Positions 26,355 through 37,221 of a stretch of DNA of 64,000 nt are shown here, in pieces. Under the pieces are notes generated by a model. That model was not told the origin of the DNA. It was given only the letters and a program-made list of their open reading frames with translations, and ran no database searches. A program made the translations under genes and the position numbers. The stretch is from Streptomyces sp. NBC_01224 (GTDB taxonomy: Bacteria > Actinomycetota > Actinomycetes > Streptomycetales > Streptomycetaceae): positions 5,637,001-5,701,000 of the forward strand of contig NZ_CP108529.1 of the NCBI RefSeq assembly GCF_036002945.1. Direction: 5' to 3'. The first letter of the stretch is position 1, and every line of letters begins with the position of its first letter.

Positions 26355-26915
26355 ATGACCGAGGTGTCCTCGCTCACAGGGCGACTGCTCGTGGCCACAC
26401 CCGCGCTCGCGGACCCGAATTTCGACCGCGCGGTGGTGCTGCTCCTCGACCACGACGAGGAGGGCTCACTCGGCGTGGTCCTGAACCGCCCGACCCCGGT
26501 CGGCGTCTGCGACATCCTCACGTCCTGGGCCGGCCTGACCGGCGAGCCCGACGTCGTGTTCCAGGGCGGCCCGGTCTCGCTCGACTCGGCGCTCGGTGTG
26601 GCCGTCATCCCCGGTGACGAGGGCCCGCTCGGCTGGCGCCGGGTGTACGGGGCGATCGGCCTGGTGGACCTGGAGGCCCCACCGGAGCTGCTGGCCGCGG
26701 CGCTCGGCTCGCTACGGATCTTCGCCGGGTACGCCGGCTGGGGCCCCGGACAGCTGGAGACGGAACTCACCGAGGGGGCCTGGTACGTCGTCGAGTCCGA
26801 GCCCGGAGACGTCTCCTCCCCACGCCCCGAACACCTCTGGCGGGCGGTCCTGCGCCGCCAGCGGAGCGAACTGGCGATGATCGCCACCTACCCGGACGAC
26901 CCTTCGCTGAACTGA
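26355..26915 (+). CDS. YqgE/AlgH family protein (UPF0301)
   Basis: A 186-aa protein with the full family pattern: LTGRLLVATPALADPNFDRAVV, LGVVLNRP, FQGGPV, IFAGYAGWGPGQLETEL. Molecular function is unknown; family structures suggest a role in binding rather than catalysis. It starts at the ATG 26355 after GAGAGCGAAG. The next gene begins 30 bp downstream. Confidence 0.92.
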   Translation: MTEVSSLTGRLLVATPALADPNFDRAVVLLLDHDEEGSLGVVLNRPTPVGVCDILTSWAGLTGEPDVVFQGGPVSLDSALGVAVIPGDEGPLGWRRVYGAIGLVDLEAPPELLAAALGSLRIFAGYAGWGPGQLETELTEGAWYVVESEPGDVSSPRPEHLWRAVLRRQRSELAMIATYPDDPSLN

Positions 26916-26945
26916 TGGTCCCGGCCTTCAGTACCCTTGGGGTCC

Positions 26946-27233
26946 ATGAGCACTCTTGAGCCCGAGCGCGGGGCAGGTACGGGCACCCTCGTAGAGCCGA
27001 CGCCGCAGGTGTCGAACGGCGACGGCGACCACGAGCGCTACGCCCATTACGTCCAGAAGGACAAGATCATGGCGAGTGCCCTGGAGGGCACCCCCGTGGT
27101 CGCACTCTGCGGCAAGGTCTGGGTACCGGGTCGCGACCCGAAGAAGTATCCGGTCTGTCCCATGTGCAAGGAGATCTACGAGTCCATGGGTGCCGGTGGC
27201 GACAAGGGCAAGGGCGGCAAGGACAAGGATTGA
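26946..27233 (+). CDS. DUF3039 family protein
   Basis: A 95-aa actinobacterial protein. The conserved core is HERYAHYVQKDKIMASALEG...PVVALCGKVWVPGRDPKKYPVCPMCKEIY, with three Cys (one alone, then CPMC) that could bind zinc. A Gly/Lys-rich tail (GAGGDKGKGGKDKD) follows. The ATG at 26946 is used; an upstream TTG at 26937 is also in frame. Function is unknown. Confidence 0.88.
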   Translation: MSTLEPERGAGTGTLVEPTPQVSNGDGDHERYAHYVQKDKIMASALEGTPVVALCGKVWVPGRDPKKYPVCPMCKEIYESMGAGGDKGKGGKDKD

Positions 27234-27236
27234 CGA

Positions 27237-27690
27237 TCCTCTCCCGGCTCTGAAGCCGGGAGATTCCCTTTGACCACCCGAAAGTGGCCGGTTGGGTTTC
27301 ACGCGTCCGCCTCCGCCGGAGGGCGGGACTCGGCACCAAGGGCGCCTGCGCGTGCTGTTGTTGACCGAGCCACCCTCCCCATAGCCCGAAGGGCATGGGA
27401 GGTGCCCCCCCTGGCGGGCTCGGTCTCGATCTCGACCGGGGCGTTGTGGTCAGGTCGTCCTCATGCCCGCAGTGCACGCACGCGAACAGTCGGCCGCAGT
27501 CCTTGCGGGACTGCGGATCCGTCCGGCCGCAGGCCGCGCAGGTCTGCGAGGTGTGAAACGGCGGCACCGGTCGCCGCAGCTCGGAGCCGTACAAGCGGCA
27601 TTTGCCCGCTCGAGGCGGCTCCTCCCGCCGCCTGCGCCAGAAGTGCTTCACCTCCAGCCCGAAGGGCTGAGAACTGCGCATGAATCATCG
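27237..27690 (-). pseudogene. TnpB (IS200/IS605 OrfB) fossil with right-end hairpin
   Basis: On the minus strand, bases ~27565-27440 encode the C-terminal zinc ribbon of TnpB: HTSQTCAACGRTDPQSRKD followed by CVHCGHEDDL. The final H-A-D-x-N-A-A segment is lost and replaced by unrelated sequence. Downstream at 27237-27272 lies the hairpin CCCGGCT-ctga-AGCCGGG, typical of the right end of IS605/IS1341 elements, which in intact elements is part of the guide RNA scaffold. The RuvC catalytic residues and the left end are missing, so it is inactive. It fills most of the 27234-27829 gene gap. Confidence 0.7.
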
Positions 27691-27829
27691 GTAGCGGGTG
27701 CCGCTCCTCGCCGGTTGACGGGCGAAGGCCCCGGCGCGTGTATCGGCGCTGATCGGGGACCGCTGCGCGCACTCGTCCGAACAACCAGCCTCACCCGGAT
27801 GGCACAAGTTCATCTGAGACGCTGAACCC

Positions 27830-29458
27830 ATGGATCTGATCCCCGCGCCCGTCGCCGTCGAAGTCCTGGCCCCCGATGGTTTCCTGCTGGACCGGAGCAC
27901 CACGCTTTACGCGGCGCCCGGCACAGAGACCACGGAGCGCTGGCTGCGTTCCATGGTTGGTCCCGCCCTCGGTCTGCAGCTGGCGCCGGGAGATGAAGGG
28001 GCCAAGAATTCGGTCGCGCTGCACATCGACGACGCTCTGGAGCCCGAGGCGTACAGGCTTGGTGTGGTCCGGAACCGAGGCATCGAGATCCGCGGCGGCA
28101 GCGCGGCGGGGGTTTTCTGGGGCGCCCAGACCCTGCGTCAGCTCCTTGGCCCCGACGCTTTCCGCCGCGCGCCTGTCCACTCCAACAAGAAGTGGGTCAT
28201 TCCCTTCACGGACATCGAGGACAGCCCCCGCTTCCCCTGGCGCGGCATGATGCTCGACGTGGCCCGGCACTTCCTGCCCAAGGACGACGTCCTGCGCTAC
28301 CTCGACCTCCTTGCCGCGCACAAGCTGAACGTCTTTCACTTCCATCTCACCGATGACCAGGGCTGGCGCATCGAGATCAAGCGCTACCCACGCCTCACCG
28401 AGGTCGGCTCCTGGCGGTCCCGTACCAAGCACGGTCACCGGGCCTCCGAACTGTGGGACGAGACCCCGCACGGCGGCTACTACACGCAGGACGACATCCG
28501 CGAGATCGTGGCGTACGCCGCCGAGCGGCATATCCGTGTCGTCCCCGAGATCGACATCCCGGGCCACTCGCAGGCGGCCATCGCCGCGTACCCCGAACTG
28601 GGCAACACCGACGTCATCGACACCACTACCCTCTCCGTCTGGGACACCTGGGGCATCAACCCGAACGTACTCGCCCCCACTGACAACACCCTGCGCTTCT
28701 TCGAGGGCGTCCTCGAAGAGGTCCTCGACCTTTTCCCCGCCGCCACCTCGCCGTTCATCCACATCGGCGGCGACGAGTGCCGCAAGGACCAGTGGAAGGA
28801 GTCCCCGGCCGCCCAGGCCCGGATCGAGGAGTTCGGCCTGGCCAATGAGGACGAGCTGCAGTCCTGGGTCATCCGGCACTTCGACACCTGGCTCACCGCA
28901 CGCGGACGCCGGCTCATCGGCTGGGACGAAATCCTCGAAGGCGGCCTCCCGGCGGGCGCCGCCGTGTCGTCCTGGCGGGGTTACGGAGGAGGCATCGCCG
29001 CCGCCGAGGCCGGCCACGACGTGGTGATGTGCCCGGAGCAGTACGTGTACCTGGACCACCGTCAGGACGGCGGCGCCGACGAGCCGATGCCCATCGGCTT
29101 CATCCGTACCCTGGAGGACGTCTACCGCTTCGAACCCGTACCTCCGGGCCTTTCCGAGGAGGCGGCCCGTCATATCCTCGGCACCCAGGCCAATGTCTGG
29201 ACCGAGGTCATGCAGAACCGGGCCCGCGTCGACTACCAGGTCTTCCCGCGCCTCGCGGCGTTCGCGGAGGTCGCCTGGTCGCCCCTGCCCGCCTCCGCCG
29301 AACGGGACTTCGCCGAATTCGAACGCCGAATGACCACGCACTATGCCCGACTTGACGCGCTCGGCGTCGATTACCGGCCGCCCACCGGCCCGTTGCCCCG
29401 GCAGCGGCGCCCGGGCGTCCTCGGCCGCCCCCTTGAGGGACCGCCCCCGAACGTGTGA
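27830..29458 (+). CDS. Beta-N-acetylhexosaminidase, GH20
   Basis: Glycoside hydrolase family 20 enzyme of 542 aa that removes terminal GlcNAc from chitooligosaccharides or cell-wall fragments. The N-terminal GH20b domain is residues ~1-125. The TIM barrel starts at PRFPWRGMMLDVARHF and contains FHLTDDQGWRIEI. The substrate-assisted catalytic pair is in HIGGDE (Asp315-Glu316). No signal peptide is visible (MDLIPAPVAVEV), so it is probably cytosolic. Downstream is an 11-bp hairpin. Confidence 0.93.
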   Translation: MDLIPAPVAVEVLAPDGFLLDRSTTLYAAPGTETTERWLRSMVGPALGLQLAPGDEGAKNSVALHIDDALEPEAYRLGVVRNRGIEIRGGSAAGVFWGAQTLRQLLGPDAFRRAPVHSNKKWVIPFTDIEDSPRFPWRGMMLDVARHFLPKDDVLRYLDLLAAHKLNVFHFHLTDDQGWRIEIKRYPRLTEVGSWRSRTKHGHRASELWDETPHGGYYTQDDIREIVAYAAERHIRVVPEIDIPGHSQAAIAAYPELGNTDVIDTTTLSVWDTWGINPNVLAPTDNTLRFFEGVLEEVLDLFPAATSPFIHIGGDECRKDQWKESPAAQARIEEFGLANEDELQSWVIRHFDTWLTARGRRLIGWDEILEGGLPAGAAVSSWRGYGGGIAAAEAGHDVVMCPEQYVYLDHRQDGGADEPMPIGFIRTLEDVYRFEPVPPGLSEEAARHILGTQANVWTEVMQNRARVDYQVFPRLAAFAEVAWSPLPASAERDFAEFERRMTTHYARLDALGVDYRPPTGPLPRQRRPGVLGRPLEGPPPNV

Positions 29459-29477
29459 TCCCGGTCGCGCTCCGGGT

Positions 29478-29512
29478 CCGGCCGTCACCCTCCCCGGGAG
29501 TGTGACGGCCGG
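29478..29512 (+). terminator. Probable terminator after the hexosaminidase
   Basis: An 11-bp perfect stem CCGGCCGTCAC / GTGACGGCCGG (29478-29488 with 29502-29512), 20 bp past the stop; no strong T-tract. Confidence 0.6.
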
Positions 29513-29861
29513 CGGTCGTTCCCCCGTAACGCATCGCAGCCGGAACGGAATACCGGAACGCGTCCCGTGGGCACGGAGTAGCCGGAACGCGCCCCCGCCG
29601 GACCGGAACGCGCCCCCGCCGGACCGGAACAGCCGGAACGGAACAAGCCGTACAAGGCTCGCCGAAGAGTGGCAATTCGCACTCTGTGCCGAAGCGGGGC
29701 GAATCGGGACCATCTCCCTGGTCGGGGACGGATACGCCCTTCGCGGACCCTCGCGTCGGGCCGGTCGGAAGATGTGCCAGAGTTGCCACGTCCAGGCTTT
29801 GAGCACGTACCGTACGGCGAAACAAGCCGGACAGCCGGGACACCGGGAAGGGGCAGCTGGG
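29513..29861 (+). other. Repeat-rich region upstream of the xanthine dehydrogenase operon
   Basis: 349 bp without a convincing gene. CCGGAAC occurs six times between 29540 and 29639. Two perfect tandem 21-bp units (29582-29602, 29603-29623) are part of the cluster. The remainder (29640-29840) is less repetitive and should hold the operon promoter; I see no clear -10/-35 pair. Confidence 0.6.
29582..29623. repeat. Two 21-bp tandem repeats
   Basis: Identical units beginning CCGGAACGCGCCCCCGCCGG, followed at 29624 by a third, partial CCGGAAC unit. Confidence 0.9.
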
Positions 29862-30754
29862 TTGACCACGCACGCACCGCAGGCGACGCAGTCCGTGACG
29901 CTGCCGGCCTCGCTCGACGAGGCCGTGGCGGCGCTGGGCGCCATGCCCGCCGCCGTTCCCGTGGCAGGCGGTACAGACCTGATGTCGGCCGTCAACAAGG
30001 GGCTGCTGCGCCCCTCGGGGCTGGTCGGCCTCGGCCGGATCAGCGAGCTCCGCGGCTGGCACTACCAGGACGGCCACGCGCTGCTCGGCGCCGGACTCAC
30101 CCACGCACGCATGGGGCGGCCCGACTTCGCCGCTCTCATCCCCGCCCTGGCCGCGTCCGCGCGCGCCGCGGGCCCGCCCCAGATCCGTAACGCCGGAACG
30201 CTCGGCGGCAACATCGCCACCGCCGCGCCGACCGGTGACGCCCTGCCGGTGCTCGCCGCGCTGGAGGCCGAGCTCGTCATCGCGGGCCCCGGCGGCGCCC
30301 GCCGCGAGATCCCGGTCTCGCACCTGCTGGCCGGCCGCGACATGCTCGAACCCGCCGAACTGATCGGCTTCGTCCGGGTACCGCTGCTGCACGCCCCCCA
30401 GATCTTCCTGAAGGCCACCGGCCGCACCGGTCCCGGCCGCGCCACCGCATCCGTCGCGATCGTCCTCGACCCGGCCCGGCGCGGAGTGCGCTGCGCGGTC
30501 GGCGCCATCGCGCCGATGCCGCTGCGGCCGCTGGAGGCCGAGCGCTGGATCGCCTCACTGATCGACTGGGACGGCGAACGGGGCCTGGCCCCCGATGCGC
30601 TGGCCGCCTTCGGCGAGTACGTCGCCGCGGCCTGCATCCCGGACCAGGCACCGCCCGCCGACGGGGGAGAGGTGCCACCGCTGCCCCCCGCCGTACTGCA
30701 TCTGCGGCGAACCGTCGCCGCGCTGGCCCGACGAGCGCTGGGGAGGGCACTGTC

Positions 30755-30758
<4 letters not shown>
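29862..30758 (+). CDS. Xanthine dehydrogenase family FAD-binding subunit
   Basis: FAD subunit (298 aa) of a three-subunit molybdenum hydroxylase. It carries the FAD-binding PVAGGTDLMSAVNKG and the IRNAGTLGGNIATAAPTGD motif, plus the C-terminal CODH-type subdomain. The start is a TTG at 29862 with GAAGGGG 7 bp upstream; no ATG or GTG fits better. Its stop overlaps the GTG of the 2Fe-2S subunit by 4 nt. The usual order in these operons is FAD, iron-sulphur, molybdenum, as here. Electrons pass Mo - 2Fe-2S - FAD - NAD+ in the family. Confidence 0.88.
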
Positions 30759-32481
<1,723 letters not shown>

Positions 32482-32485
<4 letters not shown>

Positions 32486-34818
32486 GCAACGACGCAGCCA
32501 CCGCTGCCAACGCGACCAGCACACGGATCACCACCCCGTCGATCGAGGGCCCCGACACCGAGCCGCCCGCACTCGGCCTCGGCGTCTCCCTCCCGCCCGC
32601 CGACGCGCGTGCCAAGACCGAGGGCACCTTCCCGTACGCCGCCGACCTCTGGGCCGAGGGCCTGCTGTGGGCGGCCGTTCTCCGCTCCCCGCACCCGCAC
32701 GCCCGCATCCTGTCCATCGACACCTCGGCCGCCGTCGAGATGCCGGGCGTACGGGCCGTCGTCACGCACGAGGACGTACCCGGCGAGAGTGCGTACGGGC
32801 GCAGGGTCGTCGACCGCCCGGTCTTCGCCTCCGACCTGGTGCGCCACCACGGCGAGCCGATCGCCGCGGTCGCCGCCGACCACCCCGACACGGCCCGCCT
32901 CGCCGCCGCGGCCATCGCCGTCGAGTACGAGGCCCTCGAACCGGTCACCGACCCGGAGAAGGCATTCGCCGCCGAACCGCTGCACCCCGACGGCAATCTG
33001 ATCCGCCACATCCCGCTGAGCTACGGCGACCCGGATGTCACCGGCGAAGTCGTCGTCGAGGGCCTGTACCGCATCGGCCGTCAGGACCCGGCCCCGATCG
33101 GCGCCGAGGCCGGACTCGCCGTGCCCCGCCCCGACGGCGGTGTGGAGATCTACACCGCCTCAACCGACCCGCACACCGACCGCGATCTCGCCGCCGCCTG
33201 CTTCGGCCTCGAACCGGACCGGGTGAAGCTCGTCGTCACCGGCGTCCCCGGCGCGACCGGCGACCGCGAGGACCCCGGCTTCCAGCTCCCACTCGGACTG
33301 CTCGCCCTACGCACCGGCTGCCCGGTCAAACTGGCAGCCACCCGCGAGGAGTCCTTCCTCGGCCACGCCCACCGCCACCCGACGCTGCTCCGCTACCGCC
33401 ACCACGCGGACGCCGAGGGCCGGCTGGTGAAGGTCGAGGCACAGATCCTGCTCGACGCGGGCGCGTACGCCGATGCCTCGTCCGAGTCGCTGGCCGCGGC
33501 GGTCGCGTTCGCCTGCGGTCCGTACGTCGTCCCGCACGCCTTCATCGAGGGCTGGGCGGTCCGTACGAACAACCCGCCGTCGGGCCATGTACGCGGCGAG
33601 GGCGCGATGCAGGTCTGCGCGGCGTACGAGGGCCAGATGGACAAGCTGGCCGCCAAGCTGGGCATCGACCCGGCCGAGCTGCGCCTGCGCAATGCCCTGT
33701 CCACCGGCGACATCCTCCCCACCGGCCAGACGGTGACCTGCCCGGCACCGGTAGCCGAACTACTGCAATCCGTAAGGGACTTCCCCCTCCCCGCTCTCCC
33801 CAAGGACGCCCCGGAGGACGACTGGCTGCTCCCCGGCGGCCCGGAGGGCGCGGGCGAGCCCGGTGCGGTGCGCCGAGGGGTCGGCTATGCGCTGGGCATG
33901 GTCCACATGCTCGGAGCGGAGGGCGCCGACGAGGTCTCCACGGCCACGGTCAGGGTCCACGACGGCATCGCGACGGTCATCTGCGCCGCCGTCGAGACGG
34001 GCCAGGGCTTCTCGACCCTCGCCCGTCAGGTGGTCCAGGAAACCCTCGGCATCGAAGAGGTGCACGTAGCGTCCGTCGACACCGACCAGCCCCCGGCGGG
34101 CCCGGCGACGCACGGCCGCCACACCTGGGTCTCGGCAGGAGCGGTGGAACGCGCCGCCAAGATGGTCCGCACACAGCTTCTCCAGCCCCTGGCCCACAAG
34201 TTCGGCATGTCCACGGAGCTGCTGCAGATCTCCGGCGGCAAGATCACCTCGTACGACGGGGTGCTGTCCACGACGGTCGCGGACGAGATGCACGGCAAGG
34301 AACTCTGGGCCACCGCCCAGTGCCGCCCCCACCCGACCGAGCCCCTGGACGAGTCGGGCCAGGGCGACGCCTTCGTCGGCCTCGCCTTCTGCGCGATCCG
34401 CGCGGTGGTGGACGTCGACATCGAACTCGGCTCCGTCCGGGTCGTGGAGATGGCGGTCGCCCAGGACGTCGGCCGGGTCCTCAACCCGTCCCAGCTGGCG
34501 ACCCGTATCGAGGCGGGCATCACCCAGGGCATCGGCGCCGCCCTCACCGAGAACCTCCGCAGCGCCCGAGGCCTGATCCGCCACCCCGACCTCACCGGCT
34601 ACGCGCTGCCGACCTCCCTGGACGCACCGGACATTCGCATTGTCAAACTCATCGAAGAACGCGACGTGGTCGCCCCCTTCGGAGCCAAGCCCGCTTCCGC
34701 TATCCCCGTGGTGACCTCCCCCGCAGCAGTGGCCGCAGCAGTACGAGCCGCCACCGGCCGCCCGATCAACCGTCTCCCCATCAGGCCCCAGGCGGCGGTG
34801 GCAGCGCCCAAGTTCTGA
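32482..34818 (+). CDS. Xanthine dehydrogenase family molybdenum-cofactor subunit
   Basis: A 778-aa Mo-cofactor-binding subunit. The two Aldehyde oxidase/xanthine dehydrogenase domains are recognisable: ARAKTEGTFPYAADL and HARILSIDTSAA near the N-terminus, VRGEGAMQVCAAYEGQMD (the conserved Arg/Gly loop), and ETGQGFSTLARQV (the cofactor-contact GQG). Where canonical enzymes have the catalytic Glu in G-V-G-E-P-P, this protein reads GAKPASAIP (34684-34710), with no Glu. It is either a diverged hydroxylase or uses another residue. Its last ~525 bp are duplicated at 36584-37108. Confidence 0.87.
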
Positions 34819-34862
34819 GCCCTGTACGGATGGCGTGATCCGGGTTGCGGGTGCGCCCCGGA
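34338..34862 (+). repeat. Direct repeat B, copy 1 (3' end of Mo subunit)
   Basis: Aligns without gaps to 36584-37108 at a constant offset of 2246 bp, with only scattered substitutions. Together the two copies flank the proline racemase-family gene. Confidence 0.93.
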
Positions 34863-34896
34863 GACCGCATCGGTTCCGGTGCCGTCTCCGGGCGCT
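34853..34896 (+). terminator. Probable terminator of the xanthine dehydrogenase operon
   Basis: GCGCCCCGGAGAC pairs with GTCTCCGGGCGC (one bulged C) around a ~18-nt loop, 35 bp after the stop. Confidence 0.55.
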
Positions 34897-35010
34897 GCCG
34901 CCACCGAGGCGAATTCCATATCTCCCTCGGAGAATGCCGAGGACACGCGGCCTCCCTGCGGCCGACTCCAGCGCCTAACTGCCATAGGGCGCTGACATTG
35001 TGACTCTCTC

Positions 35011-36027
35011 TCAACGAAGCACGAAACCCGGCACCATGTCGTCGTCGGGGTCGACGACGAACCGGTGCTCGCCGGTTTGGTAGGCCCGGCCGGTGACCAC
35101 CGGCACCACGGCCTCCCGGCCTGCCTCGTGCGTGGTCCTTTGCACCCGCGCAAGCCAGGTCGCCCCGGTGATCGAGCTGTGCGCGAGCACTTGGCCGGGC
35201 TTGAGCCGGCCGGTGGAATGCAACGCGGCAACCCGCGAGCAGGTGCCCGACCCGCAGGGCGAACGGTCGACCTCACCGTCGGCGAACACGGTGACATTGC
35301 GCTGCCGCAGGCTGCCGTCCGGGCCGATTCCCTGGTCGTCGATATAGATGACGCCGTAGATGCCGCTCAGCCTGTCGTCGAGCGGGTGACAGGCGAAGGC
35401 GGTGGGGTTGAGGAAGCTCTTGATTTCGCGGCTCAGCTCGATCAGCGCGGCAAGCGAGGCCACGCTCACGTCGAGGCCGACCGCTGCGGCCGGGACGTGA
35501 GCATAAATCGCGCCGCCGAAGCTGATCCCGCACCGGACCTCCCCGCGCGAGGTCGGGACCGCCACCTCGTCGTGCAGGACGTAGCTGGCAACACTGACGA
35601 AGTCGATGCTGACGACCCGGTCGCCGTCGGTGGCCACATGGGCGCGGACCCGCCCCGAGGGCACGTCGATCACCACCTCCGTGACCCCGCTGGGATCGAT
35701 CGGAACCCGGCCGCTACGCACCGCCCACGCGCCAAGAGCGATGGTGCCGTGACCGCAGGCGGTCGAAAAACCGTCCTTGTGCCAGAAGAGCACACCGAAA
35801 TGGGCCCCCGCGTCGTCGGGCGGAACAATGAACCCGCCATACATGTCGGCGTGGCCGCGGGGCTCGGAGCACAGCAGGGCGCGCAGCCCGTCGATCCCGG
35901 GATCGGAGATCGCGCTCACACGCTTGTCCGCCACGGTGTCGCCCGCGATCCCGGGCACGTCGGTGACGATCCGGAACGGCTCACCGCCGGCGTGATAGTC
36001 GACGGTGCGGATGTCGGTGATGGTCAT
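35011..36027 (-). CDS. Proline racemase / hydroxyproline epimerase family
   Basis: A 338-aa cofactor-independent enzyme that inverts or dehydrates proline-type amino acids. Both catalytic cysteines are present: Cys91 in STACGHGT and Cys258 in DRSPCGSGT. A second Cys argues for racemase/epimerase activity, because trans-3-hydroxyproline dehydratases replace it by Thr or Ser. The substrate (proline, trans-4-hydroxyproline or other) cannot be fixed by reading alone. It is on the opposite strand to the flanking genes, alone, and lies between two direct repeats. No DapA-like or oxidase partner for hydroxyproline catabolism is next to it. Confidence 0.88.
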   Translation of the reverse strand: MTITDIRTVDYHAGGEPFRIVTDVPGIAGDTVADKRVSAISDPGIDGLRALLCSEPRGHADMYGGFIVPPDDAGAHFGVLFWHKDGFSTACGHGTIALGAWAVRSGRVPIDPSGVTEVVIDVPSGRVRAHVATDGDRVVSIDFVSVASYVLHDEVAVPTSRGEVRCGISFGGAIYAHVPAAAVGLDVSVASLAALIELSREIKSFLNPTAFACHPLDDRLSGIYGVIYIDDQGIGPDGSLRQRNVTVFADGEVDRSPCGSGTCSRVAALHSTGRLKPGQVLAHSSITGATWLARVQRTTHEAGREAVVPVVTGRAYQTGEHRFVVDPDDDMVPGFVLR

Positions 36028-36210
36028 GGTGGGGTCCGATCCTGATACGGGGCAGCGGGGCGGGCCGTCAGGCCATGGGCACAGAGGGGTTCAGCCGGCG
36101 CGGCAAAGGTCTCCTCGATCGACCGTGCGGACACCCGGCACCTCCCGAGCCGGCCTCATTGCCCGCGAGTGAATCATGTGACATTGCACAGCGCAATGGC
36201 GCATCCGGGT

Positions 36211-36512
36211 GCCCGCCTCAGCCCTCCTCCGGGGCCAACTGCGCCATCACCAGCCCGTACAGCAGCTTCACGTCCACGAACTCCCCTTCCTTCGGCGCCT
36301 CGCACCGCCAGCTCAGCGGGTAGGTGTTGCCGTCCGGTGCGGGGACTCCCGCGTACTGGTCACAGGCGGGCGGTCCGAAGCACCTGGCGCCCGGCGGCCA
36401 GTCGTACTCCTTGCTCGATCCGGGCGGTATCAGGAAGTACGTCCACCGGCTGCCCGCGATCTCCCGTACGACCGGGCCGGGTTCGCCTTCGGTGAGCGTC
36501 CCGAGGTGCTGC
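36211..36512 (-). pseudogene. Truncated copy of the 45629-46036 gene
   Basis: Aligns without gaps to 45622-45923 at constant offset 9411; I counted about 22 mismatches in 302 bp by eye. On the minus strand it encodes the C-terminal two thirds (from QHLGTLTEGEPGPVVREIAG to AQLAPEEG). The N-terminal part is missing and the sequence is joined at ~36513-36523 to a fragment of the Mo-subunit gene. No start signal of its own is evident. Confidence 0.85.
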
Positions 36513-36522
36513 GGCACCACCT

Positions 36523-37064
36523 CGTCCCGCACGCCTTCATCGAGGGCTGGGCGGTCCGTACGAACAACCCGCCGTCGGGCCATCGAGTCCCTGGACGAGT
36601 CGGGCCAGGGCGATGCCTTCGTCGGCCTCGCCTTCTGCGCGATCCGCGCGGTGGTGGACGTCGACATCGAACCCGGCTCCGTCCGGGTCGTGGAGATGGC
36701 GATCGCCCAGGACGTCGGCCGGGTCCTCAACCCGTCCCAGCTGGCGACCCGTATCGAGGCAGGCATCACCCAGGGCATCGGCGCCGCCCTCACCGAGAAC
36801 CTTCGCGCCGCCCGAGGCCTGATCCGCCACCCCGACCTCACCGGCTACGCGCTGCCGACCTCCCTGGACGCACCGGACATTCGCATTGTCAAACTCATCG
36901 AAGAACGTGACGTAGTGGCCCCTTTCGGCGCCAAGCGGGCCTCGGCGAGCCCCGTGGTCACCTCCCCCGCAGCAGTGGCCGCAGCAGTACGAGCCGCCAC
37001 CGGCCGCCCGATCAACCGCCTCCCCATCAGGCCCCAGGCGGCGGTGGCAGCGCCCAAGTCCTGA
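36523..37064 (+). pseudogene. Rearranged partial copy of the Mo-cofactor subunit gene
   Basis: Two blocks of the gene at 32482-34818 are joined directly: block A 36523-36583 copies 33528-33588, and block B 36584-37064 copies 34338-34818. The ~750 bp between them in the parent are deleted. The A/B join also shifts the frame: block A in its parental frame reads PHAFIEGWAVRTNN, but block B (SLDESGQGDAFVGLAF...) is in another frame. It has no start and no N-terminal domains, so it cannot make the subunit. At its GAK site it reads GAKRASASP, also without a Glu. Confidence 0.88.
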
Positions 37065-37108
37065 GCCCTGTGCGGATGGCGTGATCCGGGTTGCGGGTGC
37101 AACCCGGA
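36584..37108 (+). repeat. Direct repeat B, copy 2
   Basis: Second copy of 34338-34862 at offset +2246. Homology stops a few bases after the shared GTGATCCGGGTTGCGGGTGC. Confidence 0.93.
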
Positions 37109-37144
37109 GCTGCGCGCTGTCGCCGCTGCTGGCTAGGGTGAGCC

Positions 37145-37186
37145 CTGAAGCTGAAGCTGAAGCTGAAGCTGAAGCTGAAGCAGAAG
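37145..37186. repeat. (CTGAAG)6 hexanucleotide tract
   Basis: Six perfect CTGAAG units (37145-37180) plus one CAGAAG, just upstream of the first gene of the accessory block (ATG at 37222). It is purine/pyrimidine-biased and prone to slippage. Confidence 0.95.
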
Positions 37187-37221
37187 CGGTAATCGGCTGT
37201 TGCTAAACGGGGGAGAGCGCT

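Noticed and set aside
35065..36045. 326-aa plus-strand frame opposite the proline racemase gene
   Set aside because: The minus strand carries both catalytic Cys motifs and normal family length.
36523..37064. Functional second Mo-subunit gene
   Set aside because: Lacks two thirds of the chain, is frame-shifted at the A/B joint, and has no start.
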